Assembly: GCA_030706605.1 (NCBI GenBank) | Contig: JAUZOE010000041.1 | Coordinates: 1-38,473 of the forward strand | Source of the DNA: Bacteroidota bacterium | GTDB lineage: Bacteria > Bacteroidota > Bacteroidia > Chitinophagales > Chitinophagaceae | DNA length: 38,473 nt | Direction of reading: 5' to 3' | Shown: in pieces, positions 29,820-38,473 of the stretch | How positions within the stretch are numbered: the first letter of the stretch is position 1 | Layout: each line of letters begins with the position of its first letter | The notes under the pieces: generated by a model | Told to the model about the DNA's origin: nothing | What the model saw: the letters and a program-made list of their open reading frames with translations, nothing else | Database searches by the model: none | Made by a program: the position numbers and the translations under genes

Positions 29820-31562
29820 GTGAAACAAAAAAGTAAAAAAAAACTTCGTAGTCACGAATGGTTTTTTGGCGCCAACGAAACCGGGCTACTGCACAGGGGT
29901 GCTTTGAGATCAGGAGGTATTAATATGGATAATTATACCGGCCAACCTGTTATTGGTATTGCCAATACCTGGGGTGAGTTGAATAACTGTAATTTAAGTT
30001 TAAAAGCTGTGGCCGAAGAAGTAAAAAAAGGCATCAAAGAAGCCGGCGGTATACCATTGGAATTTCCTGTAATTACATTGGGCGAAGAGTTAATGAAGCC
30101 AAGTGCAATGTTGTATCGGAATCTGCTTTCCATGGATGTGGAAGAGAATTTACGTTCTTATCCGATTGATGGTGTCGTGCTTTTAGGCAATTGTGATAAG
30201 ACTGTTCCGGGACTACTGATGGGTGCTTTAAGTGCTAACTTGCCTGCCATCCAACTAAATGCAGGGCCCAAAAAAGTAGGTGAATACAAAGGAAAGCGAT
30301 TGGGCAGCGGCACGGATTTATGGAAGTATTGGGATGAATTAAGGAAAGAAAAAATAACTAACGAAGAATGGGAAACAATTGGTAAAGCATTGAGTTGTGG
30401 TATGGGTTCCTGCAATACTATGGGTACTGCTTCCACCATGAATGGACTTTTGGAAGGGTTGGGTATGATGCCGTTAGGATTAAGCACACTACCAGTTGAC
30501 AGTGAAGAAAGATTTGCCATTTCAAAGGATGCAGGTAAAAGAATCGTTGCAATGGTAGAAGAAGATTTAAAACCTTCTGATATTTTAACACCTGCTTCTT
30601 TTAAAAATGCCGTAATGCTTTGTATGGCATTAGGCGGCTCCACTAATGCCATCATTCATCTAACAGCGATTTCAGGCAGGTTAAATATCTCTTTGTATCC
30701 TGACATATTTAATAATGTTGGCTCAAAAATTCCTTGCATTGCCGATGTGCAGCCAGCAGGTAAAAAACTAATCGATGAATTTGATATAGCTGGCGGTATT
30801 CCTGCAGTTCTATACCAACTTAAAGAAGTGCTTGACCTGTCTGTAAAAACCTATACGGGAAATACTTTAGATACACTGATAAATAATATTAATCCATCGT
30901 CAACTGAAACTATCAGATCTCTTTCATCTCCTGTAATGGATATACCAACAATTGCCATATTAAAGGGTAATCTTGCTCCCAATGGAGCCGTGATCAAAGT
31001 AGCGGCTGCCTCCAAAAACCTATTGGTACATACAGGCAAAGCGATCGTTTTTGACAACTATGAAGTGATGCTTGAAAATATTGATAATGATGATCTGGAG
31101 GTAGATGCCAATAGTATTTTAATACTTCGCAATGCCGGGCCAAAAGGGGTTCCTGGTATGCCGGAATGGGGAATGATACCAATTCCAAAAAAATTACAAT
31201 TGCTGGGAATTACAGACTTGGTACGTATAAGTGATGCAAGGATGAGTGGTACCAGTTTTGGTACAGTTATATTACATGTAGTTCCTGAAGCCGCAATAGG
31301 CGGTCCACTTGCCCTGGTAAAAAATGGAGATATTATATCAATAGATATTCCACAACGGAAATTGCAGCTAGAAGTGAGTGAAGAAGAATTGGCTTTAAGG
31401 AAAACAGAATGGGTCGCGCCATTGAGCAGGCACAAAAGGGGTTACCCTAAACTATATATTGATGCAGTATTACAAGCTGATGAAGGTTGCGATTTTAATT
31501 TTTTAAAGCCCAAAAATGATGAAGAGCTTGAGTTTGTTCTACCAGTAGTGGGAAGATCTTAA
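29820..31562 (+). CDS. IlvD/Edd-family sugar-acid dehydratase ([2Fe-2S] aldonate dehydratase type)
   Basis: A 580-residue dehydratase that should convert an aldonic acid to its 2-keto-3-deoxy acid. The GTG start at 29820 follows the transporter by 19 bases. Three cluster cysteines are at Cys57 (NNCN), Cys125 (GNCDKT) and Cys198 (CGMGSCNTMGT), with spacing like L-arabinonate and D-xylonate dehydratases (59/127/200). The DARMSGTSFGT motif contains the catalytic Ser. The FFGANETGLLHRGALRSGG start also marks the sugar-acid branch rather than IlvD proper. Context (fucosidases, SDR, RraA-like, FCD regulator) points to L-fuconate or a similar acid. Last gene of the operon, facing a minus-strand gene 156 bases away. 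Confidence 0.9.
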   Translation: MKQKSKKKLRSHEWFFGANETGLLHRGALRSGGINMDNYTGQPVIGIANTWGELNNCNLSLKAVAEEVKKGIKEAGGIPLEFPVITLGEELMKPSAMLYRNLLSMDVEENLRSYPIDGVVLLGNCDKTVPGLLMGALSANLPAIQLNAGPKKVGEYKGKRLGSGTDLWKYWDELRKEKITNEEWETIGKALSCGMGSCNTMGTASTMNGLLEGLGMMPLGLSTLPVDSEERFAISKDAGKRIVAMVEEDLKPSDILTPASFKNAVMLCMALGGSTNAIIHLTAISGRLNISLYPDIFNNVGSKIPCIADVQPAGKKLIDEFDIAGGIPAVLYQLKEVLDLSVKTYTGNTLDTLINNINPSSTETIRSLSSPVMDIPTIAILKGNLAPNGAVIKVAAASKNLLVHTGKAIVFDNYEVMLENIDNDDLEVDANSILILRNAGPKGVPGMPEWGMIPIPKKLQLLGITDLVRISDARMSGTSFGTVILHVVPEAAIGGPLALVKNGDIISIDIPQRKLQLEVSEEELALRKTEWVAPLSRHKRGYPKLYIDAVLQADEGCDFNFLKPKNDEELEFVLPVVGRS

Positions 31563-31718
31563 TAAGATTGATTCTGGTAAAATATATTTTTTACTCATAA
31601 TTTCCCGAATTTTTTATACTGGTTCTTATTATGTCTTATTCAAATTTTGAGCATTAGTAACTGCTAATGCAGTAATATCGCATGAAGGCTGCTATCTTAT
31701 TATATTATACGCTATTTG

Positions 31719-33872
31719 CTAATTTTTCAACTCGACTGTTTCGTCAATAGATGTTCTGAATGTAATTCTGTCCCCGCTTATCGTCTCTGATTTTTTACCA
31801 TTCCGGAACACAGTTACTTTCTCTCCATGCCATGGATTAATCAAGGTACAATCTTTCCCTCTTTCACTAAAAATCTTAACATTGGATACAATCCCATTTT
31901 TCTGTTTCGCAGAAACTAAAAAAGCGCCCCAAGTTCGAATGTTACTAAAACTGGCATCCTGGTTTTTAGGATAACCCATGAATAATCTTATCACATTACC
32001 TACACTCATACAAAGCATTTCATTTAATGCATTTTCCACTGTACAGGAATTTTCAATTCCATGAGGGTTGTCCAATTGAAAACCGTTTGGATAGGTATGC
32101 ATCGCATAAGCATGTAATTCTTTTAAGATAATACCGGGATCATAACCTACACGAATAGCCGCCATAAAAAAACTGTTAGAGGTATTTACATCCTGCCAAC
32201 GATTCATCTCCAAAATTGCATTTTGCGAAACTCTTAGCAATTCCGGATCACTGTCGAGAGTTATTGCATTGGCAGGGTAAATTTGCTGTATTCCCAGACC
32301 ATTACCTGGGTTCCAATCCATACCTTCTTCGGTATACCGGAAAACCTTTTCACCATTTCGCTCTTGTGTTGGAAAAGAACTTAACTTGTCCAGGATATCC
32401 TTCCATTTGGCCTGTCGGCTCATATCTATATGCAACTCTTTGCTTAAGTCAATAGCCAATTCAAAGGCATTACGAACCAAACCCAATGAGAGTACAGGGT
32501 TCTTATCTTTTCCAGATCCTTCATGAATAGCATCGTTATAGATAACATATCTTCCATTTTCAAACTTCAGGTAATCTTCCCAAAAGTTGACAACTCCCAT
32601 TACATAAGGAAGTATCTTTTTCCCATAGGCTTTATAATAAGTACTACGCCAGCACTGTGCCATATTGACAAGACCGTAAACTGCGTCCGACCTTTGCTGC
32701 CAAAACAATCCTCCTTCTTCAATATTGCCTTCTTCCTGCCATTTCTTTTGAGGAAAATTTCTTGTTGTTTCAATACCCAGAGGTCCTATGCCAACAGGAT
32801 ATAGAATCCCCCGTGTTTTTGTTACACGTTTCGCATACCACTCTCCTCGTGGAATAAAGTCAATTAAGGGAGCATCTTGCGTTATTCCCTGTTCTATTCT
32901 ATTAGCTGAATACAAACCATAAAAAGGAGCAAAAAAGTTATAGTTTAAATGGTAGTCTCCATTCCAACCTGGCACATCTGTAGTAGCCCAGCCAAAAAGG
33001 CCGGGAGGAAATTTTTTATCACGGCTGCAAGCCCCCATCGTATAAAGCCCCTGAAAGTATGCCTTCATTAAGACAGTGTCCTCCACGTCAATTGATGATT
33101 TTGCCCAATAATCACTCCACCATTTCTTGCTACTTAACCTCAACTGATTCATTATGCTTTCGTCTATCTCTTCGCATTTGTCTATTACCGCCATTAGAGG
33201 ATGTGCTGCATTAAATTTACTTTCTATTGCAACGGCAATGAGCAACTTCTGATTGGTTTGCAAAACGAAACTATTACTACCCTGGTTGAATATTTTCATT
33301 CCTACAGCTACTTCTGTAGGAATATCTACATCTTTTACAAAAGACCTGGTCAGCCAGCTAACTTCTTTTTCTTGCCCCGTTTTTAATATTGCCAGGTGGT
33401 TATAAGGTGCTGTTAGCCTAACGGTAATATCAACCGGATTTTTACCTGCTGTCAATTCGATGAAAATTACATTATTTGTAGCGGAAACCCAACTTCTCGC
33501 TGTCAGTTGTTTCTTGTAGAGTACGCAAGTGGTTGTGCCATCAAATAGGTTTTGCTCTGCCTTAAAAGTATTGTTGAAAATTTCATCAGCCTCTATATCC
33601 AAAAAACCCACAACCCGGGGCCCGGATAATTGATCTGCCTGTGATTTCAATCTCCAGAAATCGTTTTTAGACAAATAATAACGCAACCTGCCCGGCACAT
33701 AGCCAATGCTCATCGTGATATCTCCGTTGCCCTGCAAGGGAGCATCTACCGAATTATTATTAGGGATATGTGAAGGAGCTATTGTCCAGCTATTTTTATA
33801 GGCAACTTTCTGTCCAGTCCCATTCAGGAAAAATAATTGTAGTAGTAGTAGCGCCCAAAATAATTTTTTCAT
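31719..33872 (-). CDS. Secreted (alpha/alpha)6 six-hairpin glycosidase-like protein, GH95-related
   Basis: A 717-residue exported protein (signal MKKLFWALLLLQLFFLNGTG, then Q). An N-terminal beta-sandwich (PLQGNGDITMSIGYVPGRLRYYLSKNDFW) resembles the GH95 GNGxxG-to-L-x-E-x-x-W stretch. The toroid contains GWNGDYHLNYNFFAPFYGL, where GH95 has the Asn-x-Asn motif, and GIENSCTVENALNEMLCMS in the place of QIDANFGG. Conservation of shape with replacement of most GH95 key residues indicates a different or unestablished family. A C-terminal beta domain is present. It is the last gene of a minus-strand operon, 10 bases after the GH63 gene. Hydrolase activity is inference. Confidence 0.7.
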   Translation of the reverse strand: MKKLFWALLLLQLFFLNGTGQKVAYKNSWTIAPSHIPNNNSVDAPLQGNGDITMSIGYVPGRLRYYLSKNDFWRLKSQADQLSGPRVVGFLDIEADEIFNNTFKAEQNLFDGTTTCVLYKKQLTARSWVSATNNVIFIELTAGKNPVDITVRLTAPYNHLAILKTGQEKEVSWLTRSFVKDVDIPTEVAVGMKIFNQGSNSFVLQTNQKLLIAVAIESKFNAAHPLMAVIDKCEEIDESIMNQLRLSSKKWWSDYWAKSSIDVEDTVLMKAYFQGLYTMGACSRDKKFPPGLFGWATTDVPGWNGDYHLNYNFFAPFYGLYSANRIEQGITQDAPLIDFIPRGEWYAKRVTKTRGILYPVGIGPLGIETTRNFPQKKWQEEGNIEEGGLFWQQRSDAVYGLVNMAQCWRSTYYKAYGKKILPYVMGVVNFWEDYLKFENGRYVIYNDAIHEGSGKDKNPVLSLGLVRNAFELAIDLSKELHIDMSRQAKWKDILDKLSSFPTQERNGEKVFRYTEEGMDWNPGNGLGIQQIYPANAITLDSDPELLRVSQNAILEMNRWQDVNTSNSFFMAAIRVGYDPGIILKELHAYAMHTYPNGFQLDNPHGIENSCTVENALNEMLCMSVGNVIRLFMGYPKNQDASFSNIRTWGAFLVSAKQKNGIVSNVKIFSERGKDCTLINPWHGEKVTVFRNGKKSETISGDRITFRTSIDETVELKN

Positions 33873-33882
33873 TATTAGTTCC

Positions 33883-36639
33883 TTATTTTTTATTAACTAC
33901 AATTCTTAACTCTCCCTCCTTATTACTTTCCGGTAAATATATTTGTACAAAACCCGGATGATAAGACAGCGTCTTCAATTTTTTATTATTAAAATAAGCA
34001 TCGTACTTATAACCCGGATTCATGCAAATCAACATACACCTCTGATGAGGGTATGACGATGTTTCATCAAATCGAAGCGCAGCATTGTAGGAAGAAAAAT
34101 TATTATCAAACTGTTGCTTTTCAATCCATGTTTCAAAGCCGGTACTTACTCTTCCTATTTTATAATAAGCCGCAAACCAGCTTAGCACAGGATCGGAAAG
34201 GCCGGAAAATTGTGGCCAGCCTGCACCCCTTCCCGAGTTGCTGAGGAAGTGCTCAAAAGTATGATAGGTCAATGCTGTTTCCCGCTTCCACAAGTCCAGC
34301 GCTGTATGAGCGATTTGCCATGCCTTATCGCCGTCACCCATGTCTAATAAAGCCTTCCACATAAACCATTGGTGTGGCATCCAAACAGTGCCATTCCAAT
34401 AACCATCCTGCCGAAAATAAGAAGCAGATTGATCTACTGCGGTGATACCATAAGGCGTCCAGAGTTCTTTTGGAGAAAATAATTTTCCAATCAATTTCTT
34501 TTGTTGTGCCGGTGTACAAATACCCGAGATCAATGGGGATACACCATCTAATCCCATATTAAAATTGCTGCCATCGGAAGGATAGGTGAAGAAATGTTGC
34601 GGCACACCGTTAGTATCATGAACCACGTAACTAAAGTAACCTGAAGATTCATCCCAGGAATATTTTTGCAAAGCACCTGATAATAATTTAATCTGTGCAT
34701 CATAGCCATTTATGTCATCTTTTAATCCAAGCGCTTCAGCGGCCAAACGCATTATTTTCGCCACACGAATACATTGTGCCGTAGTGATAACAGGTGTAAC
34801 GGATTTGCGAAGAATTGGATGATCGTGCAGGTATTTCTGCGGAGGATAATCATCCCATCCGCCGGAATTGTAAAAGTAATCCCAGGGACTCAATAAATTG
34901 GAGGACATCCGCATGGCAGAGGTTGGGATTTCACCAATCATAAACCGGTAATATTCTTTTAGACGGGGGTACATATACCCAAGCAATTCCTTAGATTGTG
35001 TTCTATTCCACAAGTCATAAAAATCATAAAACTGCACCGGCACCATTGATCCATGATGTATAAACGCAGATTGATTATCGGGTTGCGTTGTATAAGCATT
35101 TAAAGTTTCAAAAGACTTTTGCAGGTCCACTTCCATCATACCTAAGGAAACAAATCCCTCATCCCATGTATACAAACTGTTCCATTGTTTGCCGGGTGTA
35201 AAGTGCCTGATATATTGCCGCTGCGTGTAGATCGGGTAAACCACGTTGGAGAGTAATGCCGCCTGCATCAGTTGATTCCCAAATTCGTATTTTTTTCCGG
35301 CAGGTAAAATATCATTTCCTGTTTTCGGATTCTTAATCTTTTCTTTTAAAGCAGTTATATCAAACACATCAAGGTTGTTCTGTACCTGGCTTTTTGAACC
35401 TGCGCAAAGCAAAACATATTCCTTCCGATTAGCGTGGGGCTTTATCTCTATCGGCCTTAGAAAAAGATTCGTGAAGTGTCCCTCGTTATTACCTGTAAAT
35501 TTCTTAGCAACATTATCGTTGGCTTTTTTTCTAAAAAAAATATCCAGTTCATCATTCAATACTTCTCTTACATCGCTGTTGGGATCATTCCATGCCATAC
35601 CATAATAAGCATTCACATCTCTGTATTTTAAGATTAATTTTTTTGAGGCATTATCACCTGATATCGCTGGCGTGAAATTTTCAGGATTATCAACCATTTG
35701 AGGAACCTGTGCGTGAGTGTCGCCTGTTATAAAAAACCCATCTAATTCAATTGGAGTATTTCCGACGGAGCGTAAGGTTAGTTTACTATTTCCATTAAAT
35801 TGGCAAGGTTGCTGTTTCATTTCAAAGTTACCTGTACCCGGAAACTCGATGATATCATTTGATAATCCAGATAGCTGAAAGCGTGCGGTGTCACCCTTTT
35901 TTACCCGGTAACGAAAAATTAATTTACCATCGCCGTTAGCGTCGAGACTATCAATTGTATAAGAAACCTCATCACCATTTGTATTACCAAACGACTTTGA
36001 TAGTAAACTTCCATCCAGTGATGCTTCACTTCTTACTTCATCATATTTAAATCCATCATTCACCAGCCGAAACTGGGGAGTTTTATCAACGACATTTATA
36101 TCATCATAATCCACTGCGTTTATCCATCTCGTTAGTTCCTTAGTAACCGCCTTTACTTTAGGATAATTTTCAGGGTAATTAATGAATGAAAGTGCATTAA
36201 GTGTAAGGTCCTGGATATAATCAGTATTATTTACACAATTCATTTCCACCAATACCCGGGAGGAATCGATAATATAATATGTCACATCAGTATACACTTG
36301 ATCTTTCCATTCCATCTCATACCGGTAGGTAACCTGTTTCATATCCGGAGATATTTTCCAAGGGATATACGAAGTTGCAAAATCAACGTTGGGTACTATA
36401 ATATTGTTCCGGTAATAGCCAGGACAAACGGTGAAGTCAAAACGTAGTCCGCTTTTCATATGAGCGACGTTGGAAATCCCCGCATACCGCTTGGAATAAG
36501 GGCCCCATGGTGATAGGCTGATATCGTGATTTAGGCTTTCTTTAGCTGGATTTATACTTAAGCTTTGCTGAGCGTTTAAATGATTACTAATTGTAACCAG
36601 GGAAATAAATACGATTAAACTAAAAATTATTTTTTTCAT
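33883..36639 (-). CDS. GH63-like (alpha/alpha)6 glycoside hydrolase, secreted
   Basis: A 918-residue exported protein (signal ending HLNAQ). Residues to about 440 form a large beta-rich N-terminal domain. The (alpha/alpha)6 barrel follows: LYTWDEGF (489-496) and GGWDDYPP (593-600, Asp596/597 at the position of the general acid Asp501 of E. coli YgjK). It continues with YWNGTVWMPHQWFMWKAL and TFEHFLSNSGRGAGWPQFSGLSDPVLSWF. These match GH63 glucosidases or the close trehalase-like clan. Bacterial members act on alpha-glucosidic or alpha-mannosidic oligosaccharides, and this one has no assigned substrate. It lies 22 bases after the GH95 gene and 10 bases before the next one, so one operon. Confidence 0.82.
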   Translation of the reverse strand: MKKIIFSLIVFISLVTISNHLNAQQSLSINPAKESLNHDISLSPWGPYSKRYAGISNVAHMKSGLRFDFTVCPGYYRNNIIVPNVDFATSYIPWKISPDMKQVTYRYEMEWKDQVYTDVTYYIIDSSRVLVEMNCVNNTDYIQDLTLNALSFINYPENYPKVKAVTKELTRWINAVDYDDINVVDKTPQFRLVNDGFKYDEVRSEASLDGSLLSKSFGNTNGDEVSYTIDSLDANGDGKLIFRYRVKKGDTARFQLSGLSNDIIEFPGTGNFEMKQQPCQFNGNSKLTLRSVGNTPIELDGFFITGDTHAQVPQMVDNPENFTPAISGDNASKKLILKYRDVNAYYGMAWNDPNSDVREVLNDELDIFFRKKANDNVAKKFTGNNEGHFTNLFLRPIEIKPHANRKEYVLLCAGSKSQVQNNLDVFDITALKEKIKNPKTGNDILPAGKKYEFGNQLMQAALLSNVVYPIYTQRQYIRHFTPGKQWNSLYTWDEGFVSLGMMEVDLQKSFETLNAYTTQPDNQSAFIHHGSMVPVQFYDFYDLWNRTQSKELLGYMYPRLKEYYRFMIGEIPTSAMRMSSNLLSPWDYFYNSGGWDDYPPQKYLHDHPILRKSVTPVITTAQCIRVAKIMRLAAEALGLKDDINGYDAQIKLLSGALQKYSWDESSGYFSYVVHDTNGVPQHFFTYPSDGSNFNMGLDGVSPLISGICTPAQQKKLIGKLFSPKELWTPYGITAVDQSASYFRQDGYWNGTVWMPHQWFMWKALLDMGDGDKAWQIAHTALDLWKRETALTYHTFEHFLSNSGRGAGWPQFSGLSDPVLSWFAAYYKIGRVSTGFETWIEKQQFDNNFSSYNAALRFDETSSYPHQRCMLICMNPGYKYDAYFNNKKLKTLSYHPGFVQIYLPESNKEGELRIVVNKK

Positions 36640-36661
36640 ACTTTGTTATTATTGCGTTATT

Positions 36662-38473
36662 TCACCTGCTATCTACCATATTTTTTATCACTACCTGCTG
36701 TCCTTTTCCAAGGGTAATCTTTTTACTCTTGCCTCCCCAGGTTACTGTTGTGTTTCCTCCTCTTTTCGAAAACACATTTGCATATTCTAACACCTTATTT
36801 TGCCATTTCATCGATACCACAAAACCGCCTCTTGCACATAATCCTTTTACTTCGCCGGAACTCCATGCATCCGGTAAAGCAGGTAAAAGCTTTATTTCGT
36901 TTTCTGATGATTGTATTAACATTTCCGCTACCCCGGCAGTTCCGCCAAAATTGGCTTCTATTTGAAAAGGAGGCATAGCATTCAGCAGGTTAGGATAAGC
37001 TCCTCCCTTTGTTCGGGTTGTTTTTGGAGGGCCACCTCCAGCATAATATTGTAACAGCATTTTATACATTTTATAGGCATAGTTGCCGTCGTAAAGTCTT
37101 GCCCAAATACCTATTCTCCAGGCCGTTCCCCACCCTTTTGTCTGGTCTCCTTTAATCTCAAGTGTCTTGCGACAGGCGGCCGCTAATTCAGGTGTCTTTT
37201 CAGGGGTAATCTGATGTCCGGGATAGAGACCAAAAAGCTGTAATTCATTTTGGTCATGAGGATTTGCATTTCCCCAGTCGTGATACCACTCCTGTAGATT
37301 TCCCATTTTGCCTACCTTGAAAGGGTATAAACGGGCCAGCGCTTTTATTAAACTGGCTCTGAATGCTTCATCCACCTTTAATATTTGAGAAGCCGAGATC
37401 GTTTCTTCAAAACATGCCCTGATCAATTCAATATCCCCGGTAGGGCCATATAGCGTAAAACCTTTGTATCCATCAGGAGTAAGGTATCTGTCTTCGGGGG
37501 AAACGGAAGGTGAAACAAGCATGTATCCGTTTGGCCCCTCTACCAGCCATGCCAGGCAAAATTGGGCAGCGCCTTTCATCAAGGGATAGGCTGTATTTTT
37601 TAAAAATGCCGTATCCAGGCTGAAGGCATAATGTTCCCAAAGATGTGTACAGAGCCATGTCCCACTCATGTTCCAGTTCGCCCATTGAGGGCTGCCTTTG
37701 CCCTCTCCATCTGGATTGCTCATGGCCCAAATATCCGAAGTATGACAAGATGCCCAACCTTGTTTAATTCCATAATAGGAATGGGCAGTTGCTTTGCCTG
37801 TTTTTGACAAATTGGAAATAAAGCCCACTAAGGGTTGTGTCATCTCTGCGAGGTTAGTTGGTTCTGCAGGCCAATAATTCTCTTCCAAATTTATATTGAC
37901 GGTATAATTACTTTGCCATGGCGGATAAAGATATGGATTCCATATACCCTGAAGATTAGCAGGAACATTGGGTGTACGTGAACTGCTGATCAATAAATAC
38001 CGGCCAAATTGAAAATACAGTGCCTCCAGTGCCCTATCTTCATTTCCTTCTGAATAACGTTTCAATCTCTGGTCTGTGGGTAAAGCCTCGAGCTTATTGT
38101 CCCCAAGATTAAGGCTTACCCGGTTAAAATATTTTTGATAATCTTTAATGTGAGCCACTTTGATTTCCTGAAAGGTCTTTTGGGAAATCTTCTTCTGAAT
38201 ACCGGCAGCAATTGCTTCATCATTCTTTCCTTCAGTAGCCGGATTTTTATCAAACCCATTAAAGCTTGTGGCTGTTGAGATGTAAATTTCGGCTTCTGTT
38301 GCATTTCTTATTCCCAACGTACTGTCACTTTTCAGAAGGCTGCCGTCACTATTTTTGATTTTAAATAAGGAGGTAAACCTTATGCCCTTGTGTTCATCAA
38401 ACAACAACTTTGGCAACCTTCCTCCCTTGAAATCATAAGGAGCATATCCCCTTGCCTGCAGCATATGATTGGA
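36662..38473 (-). CDS. GH95 family alpha-L-fucosidase/alpha-L-galactosidase, N-terminus cut by the window edge
   Basis: The last about 600 residues of a GH95 enzyme. The reading frame is open to base 38473, and the N-terminal beta-sandwich (200 or more residues) lies outside. Hallmarks are NLQGIWNPYLYPPWQSNYTVNINLEENYWPAEPTN, SPSVSPED, LQEWYHDWG, GLYPGHQ and FQIEANFGGTAG, with a complete C-terminal domain. Compared with the other GH95 gene, Thr replaces the His two residues before the Asn pair (TVNIN against HTNIN). The QID motif is QIE, and [12 protein letters not shown] is DQNELQLFGLYP. These changes suggest an altered specificity, possibly alpha-L-galactoside. First visible gene of the operon with GH63. 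Confidence 0.9.
   Translation of the reverse strand, partial: SNHMLQARGYAPYDFKGGRLPKLLFDEHKGIRFTSLFKIKNSDGSLLKSDSTLGIRNATEAEIYISTATSFNGFDKNPATEGKNDEAIAAGIQKKISQKTFQEIKVAHIKDYQKYFNRVSLNLGDNKLEALPTDQRLKRYSEGNEDRALEALYFQFGRYLLISSSRTPNVPANLQGIWNPYLYPPWQSNYTVNINLEENYWPAEPTNLAEMTQPLVGFISNLSKTGKATAHSYYGIKQGWASCHTSDIWAMSNPDGEGKGSPQWANWNMSGTWLCTHLWEHYAFSLDTAFLKNTAYPLMKGAAQFCLAWLVEGPNGYMLVSPSVSPEDRYLTPDGYKGFTLYGPTGDIELIRACFEETISASQILKVDEAFRASLIKALARLYPFKVGKMGNLQEWYHDWGNANPHDQNELQLFGLYPGHQITPEKTPELAAACRKTLEIKGDQTKGWGTAWRIGIWARLYDGNYAYKMYKMLLQYYAGGGPPKTTRTKGGAYPNLLNAMPPFQIEANFGGTAGVAEMLIQSSENEIKLLPALPDAWSSGEVKGLCARGGFVVSMKWQNKVLEYANVFSKRGGNTTVTWGGKSKKITLGKGQQVVIKNMVDSR

Noticed and set aside
30158-31435. 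Several minus-strand frames inside the dehydratase gene
   Set aside because: The sense frame encodes all three cluster cysteines and a full-length IlvD/Edd protein. The antisense frames match nothing.
31577-31594. Terminator between the convergent dehydratase and 717-residue genes (GTAAAA/TTTTAC stem)
   Set aside because: The stem is almost entirely A-T and is no stronger than expected in AT-rich DNA.

Overview
The window looks like chromosomal DNA of a Bacteroidota bacterium, probably a soil or freshwater Chitinophagaceae-type organism. The evidence is AT-rich DNA, few Shine-Dalgarno sequences, a promoter of the TTTG-N19-TAnnTTTG type (3843-3873), many secreted glycosidases and lipoproteins, and family-level resemblance of most proteins. 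Genus is inference. There is no rRNA, no convincing tRNA, no CRISPR array, no transposase and no integrase.

Region 1 (1-5.9 kb) is a small array of single-gene cassettes, all on the + strand. They are separated by about 200-bp imperfect palindromes built like integron attC recombination sites: an R'' box ending in AAC, a spacer, an L'' box, a long loop, an L' box, a spacer and an R' box starting with GTT. In three cassettes the R box at the cassette start is the reverse complement of the R'' box at that cassette's own end, and it changes from cassette to cassette. This is the signature of exchange at G|TT by an IntI-type recombinase. The cargo is a lipoprotein, an unknown protein, a GH19 chitinase, a SAM methyltransferase and an SRPBCC/AHSA1 protein. 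A segment of about 0.9 kb carrying a small HTH gene disrupts the array, and its last sites are decayed. With no intI in view it is best described as an attC cluster lacking an integrase (CALIN).

Region 2 (6-14 kb) is mixed: a GH29 alpha-L-fucosidase lipoprotein, then a CocE/X-Pro-type serine hydrolase, a DinB protein, a type III polyketide synthase with an ICMT-like methyltransferase, and a secreted YhcH/DUF386 protein. A pair of inverted repeats of about 90 bp (7627-7717 and 12979-13067) brackets these five genes. Downstream are a truncated dihydrofolate-reductase-like gene and a 245-bp element bounded by exact 26-bp inverted REP-like hairpins.

Region 3 (14.1-38.5 kb) is a carbohydrate locus. 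A minus-strand operon encodes a GH95 alpha-L-fucosidase, a five-bladed-propeller glycosidase, a divergent GH95-like protein and an unknown anchored protein. Divergent from it are a GH116 enzyme and a CobW-type GTPase. A sugar-acid block follows: an SDR dehydrogenase, an FCD-type GntR regulator, an RraA-like aldolase, an EamA transporter and an IlvD/Edd-type sugar-acid dehydratase. Two of these transcription units share an operator-like palindrome. The window closes with a second minus-strand glycosidase operon: a GH95 cut by the window edge, a GH63 and another (alpha/alpha)6 protein.

Taken together, the glycosidases would release L-fucose and perhaps L-galactose from a decorated polysaccharide. 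The SDR, dehydratase and RraA proteins would degrade the sugar by a non-phosphorylating oxidative route. No SusC/SusD pair, fucose isomerase or fuculokinase is in the window. The pathway assignment is inference from gene content.
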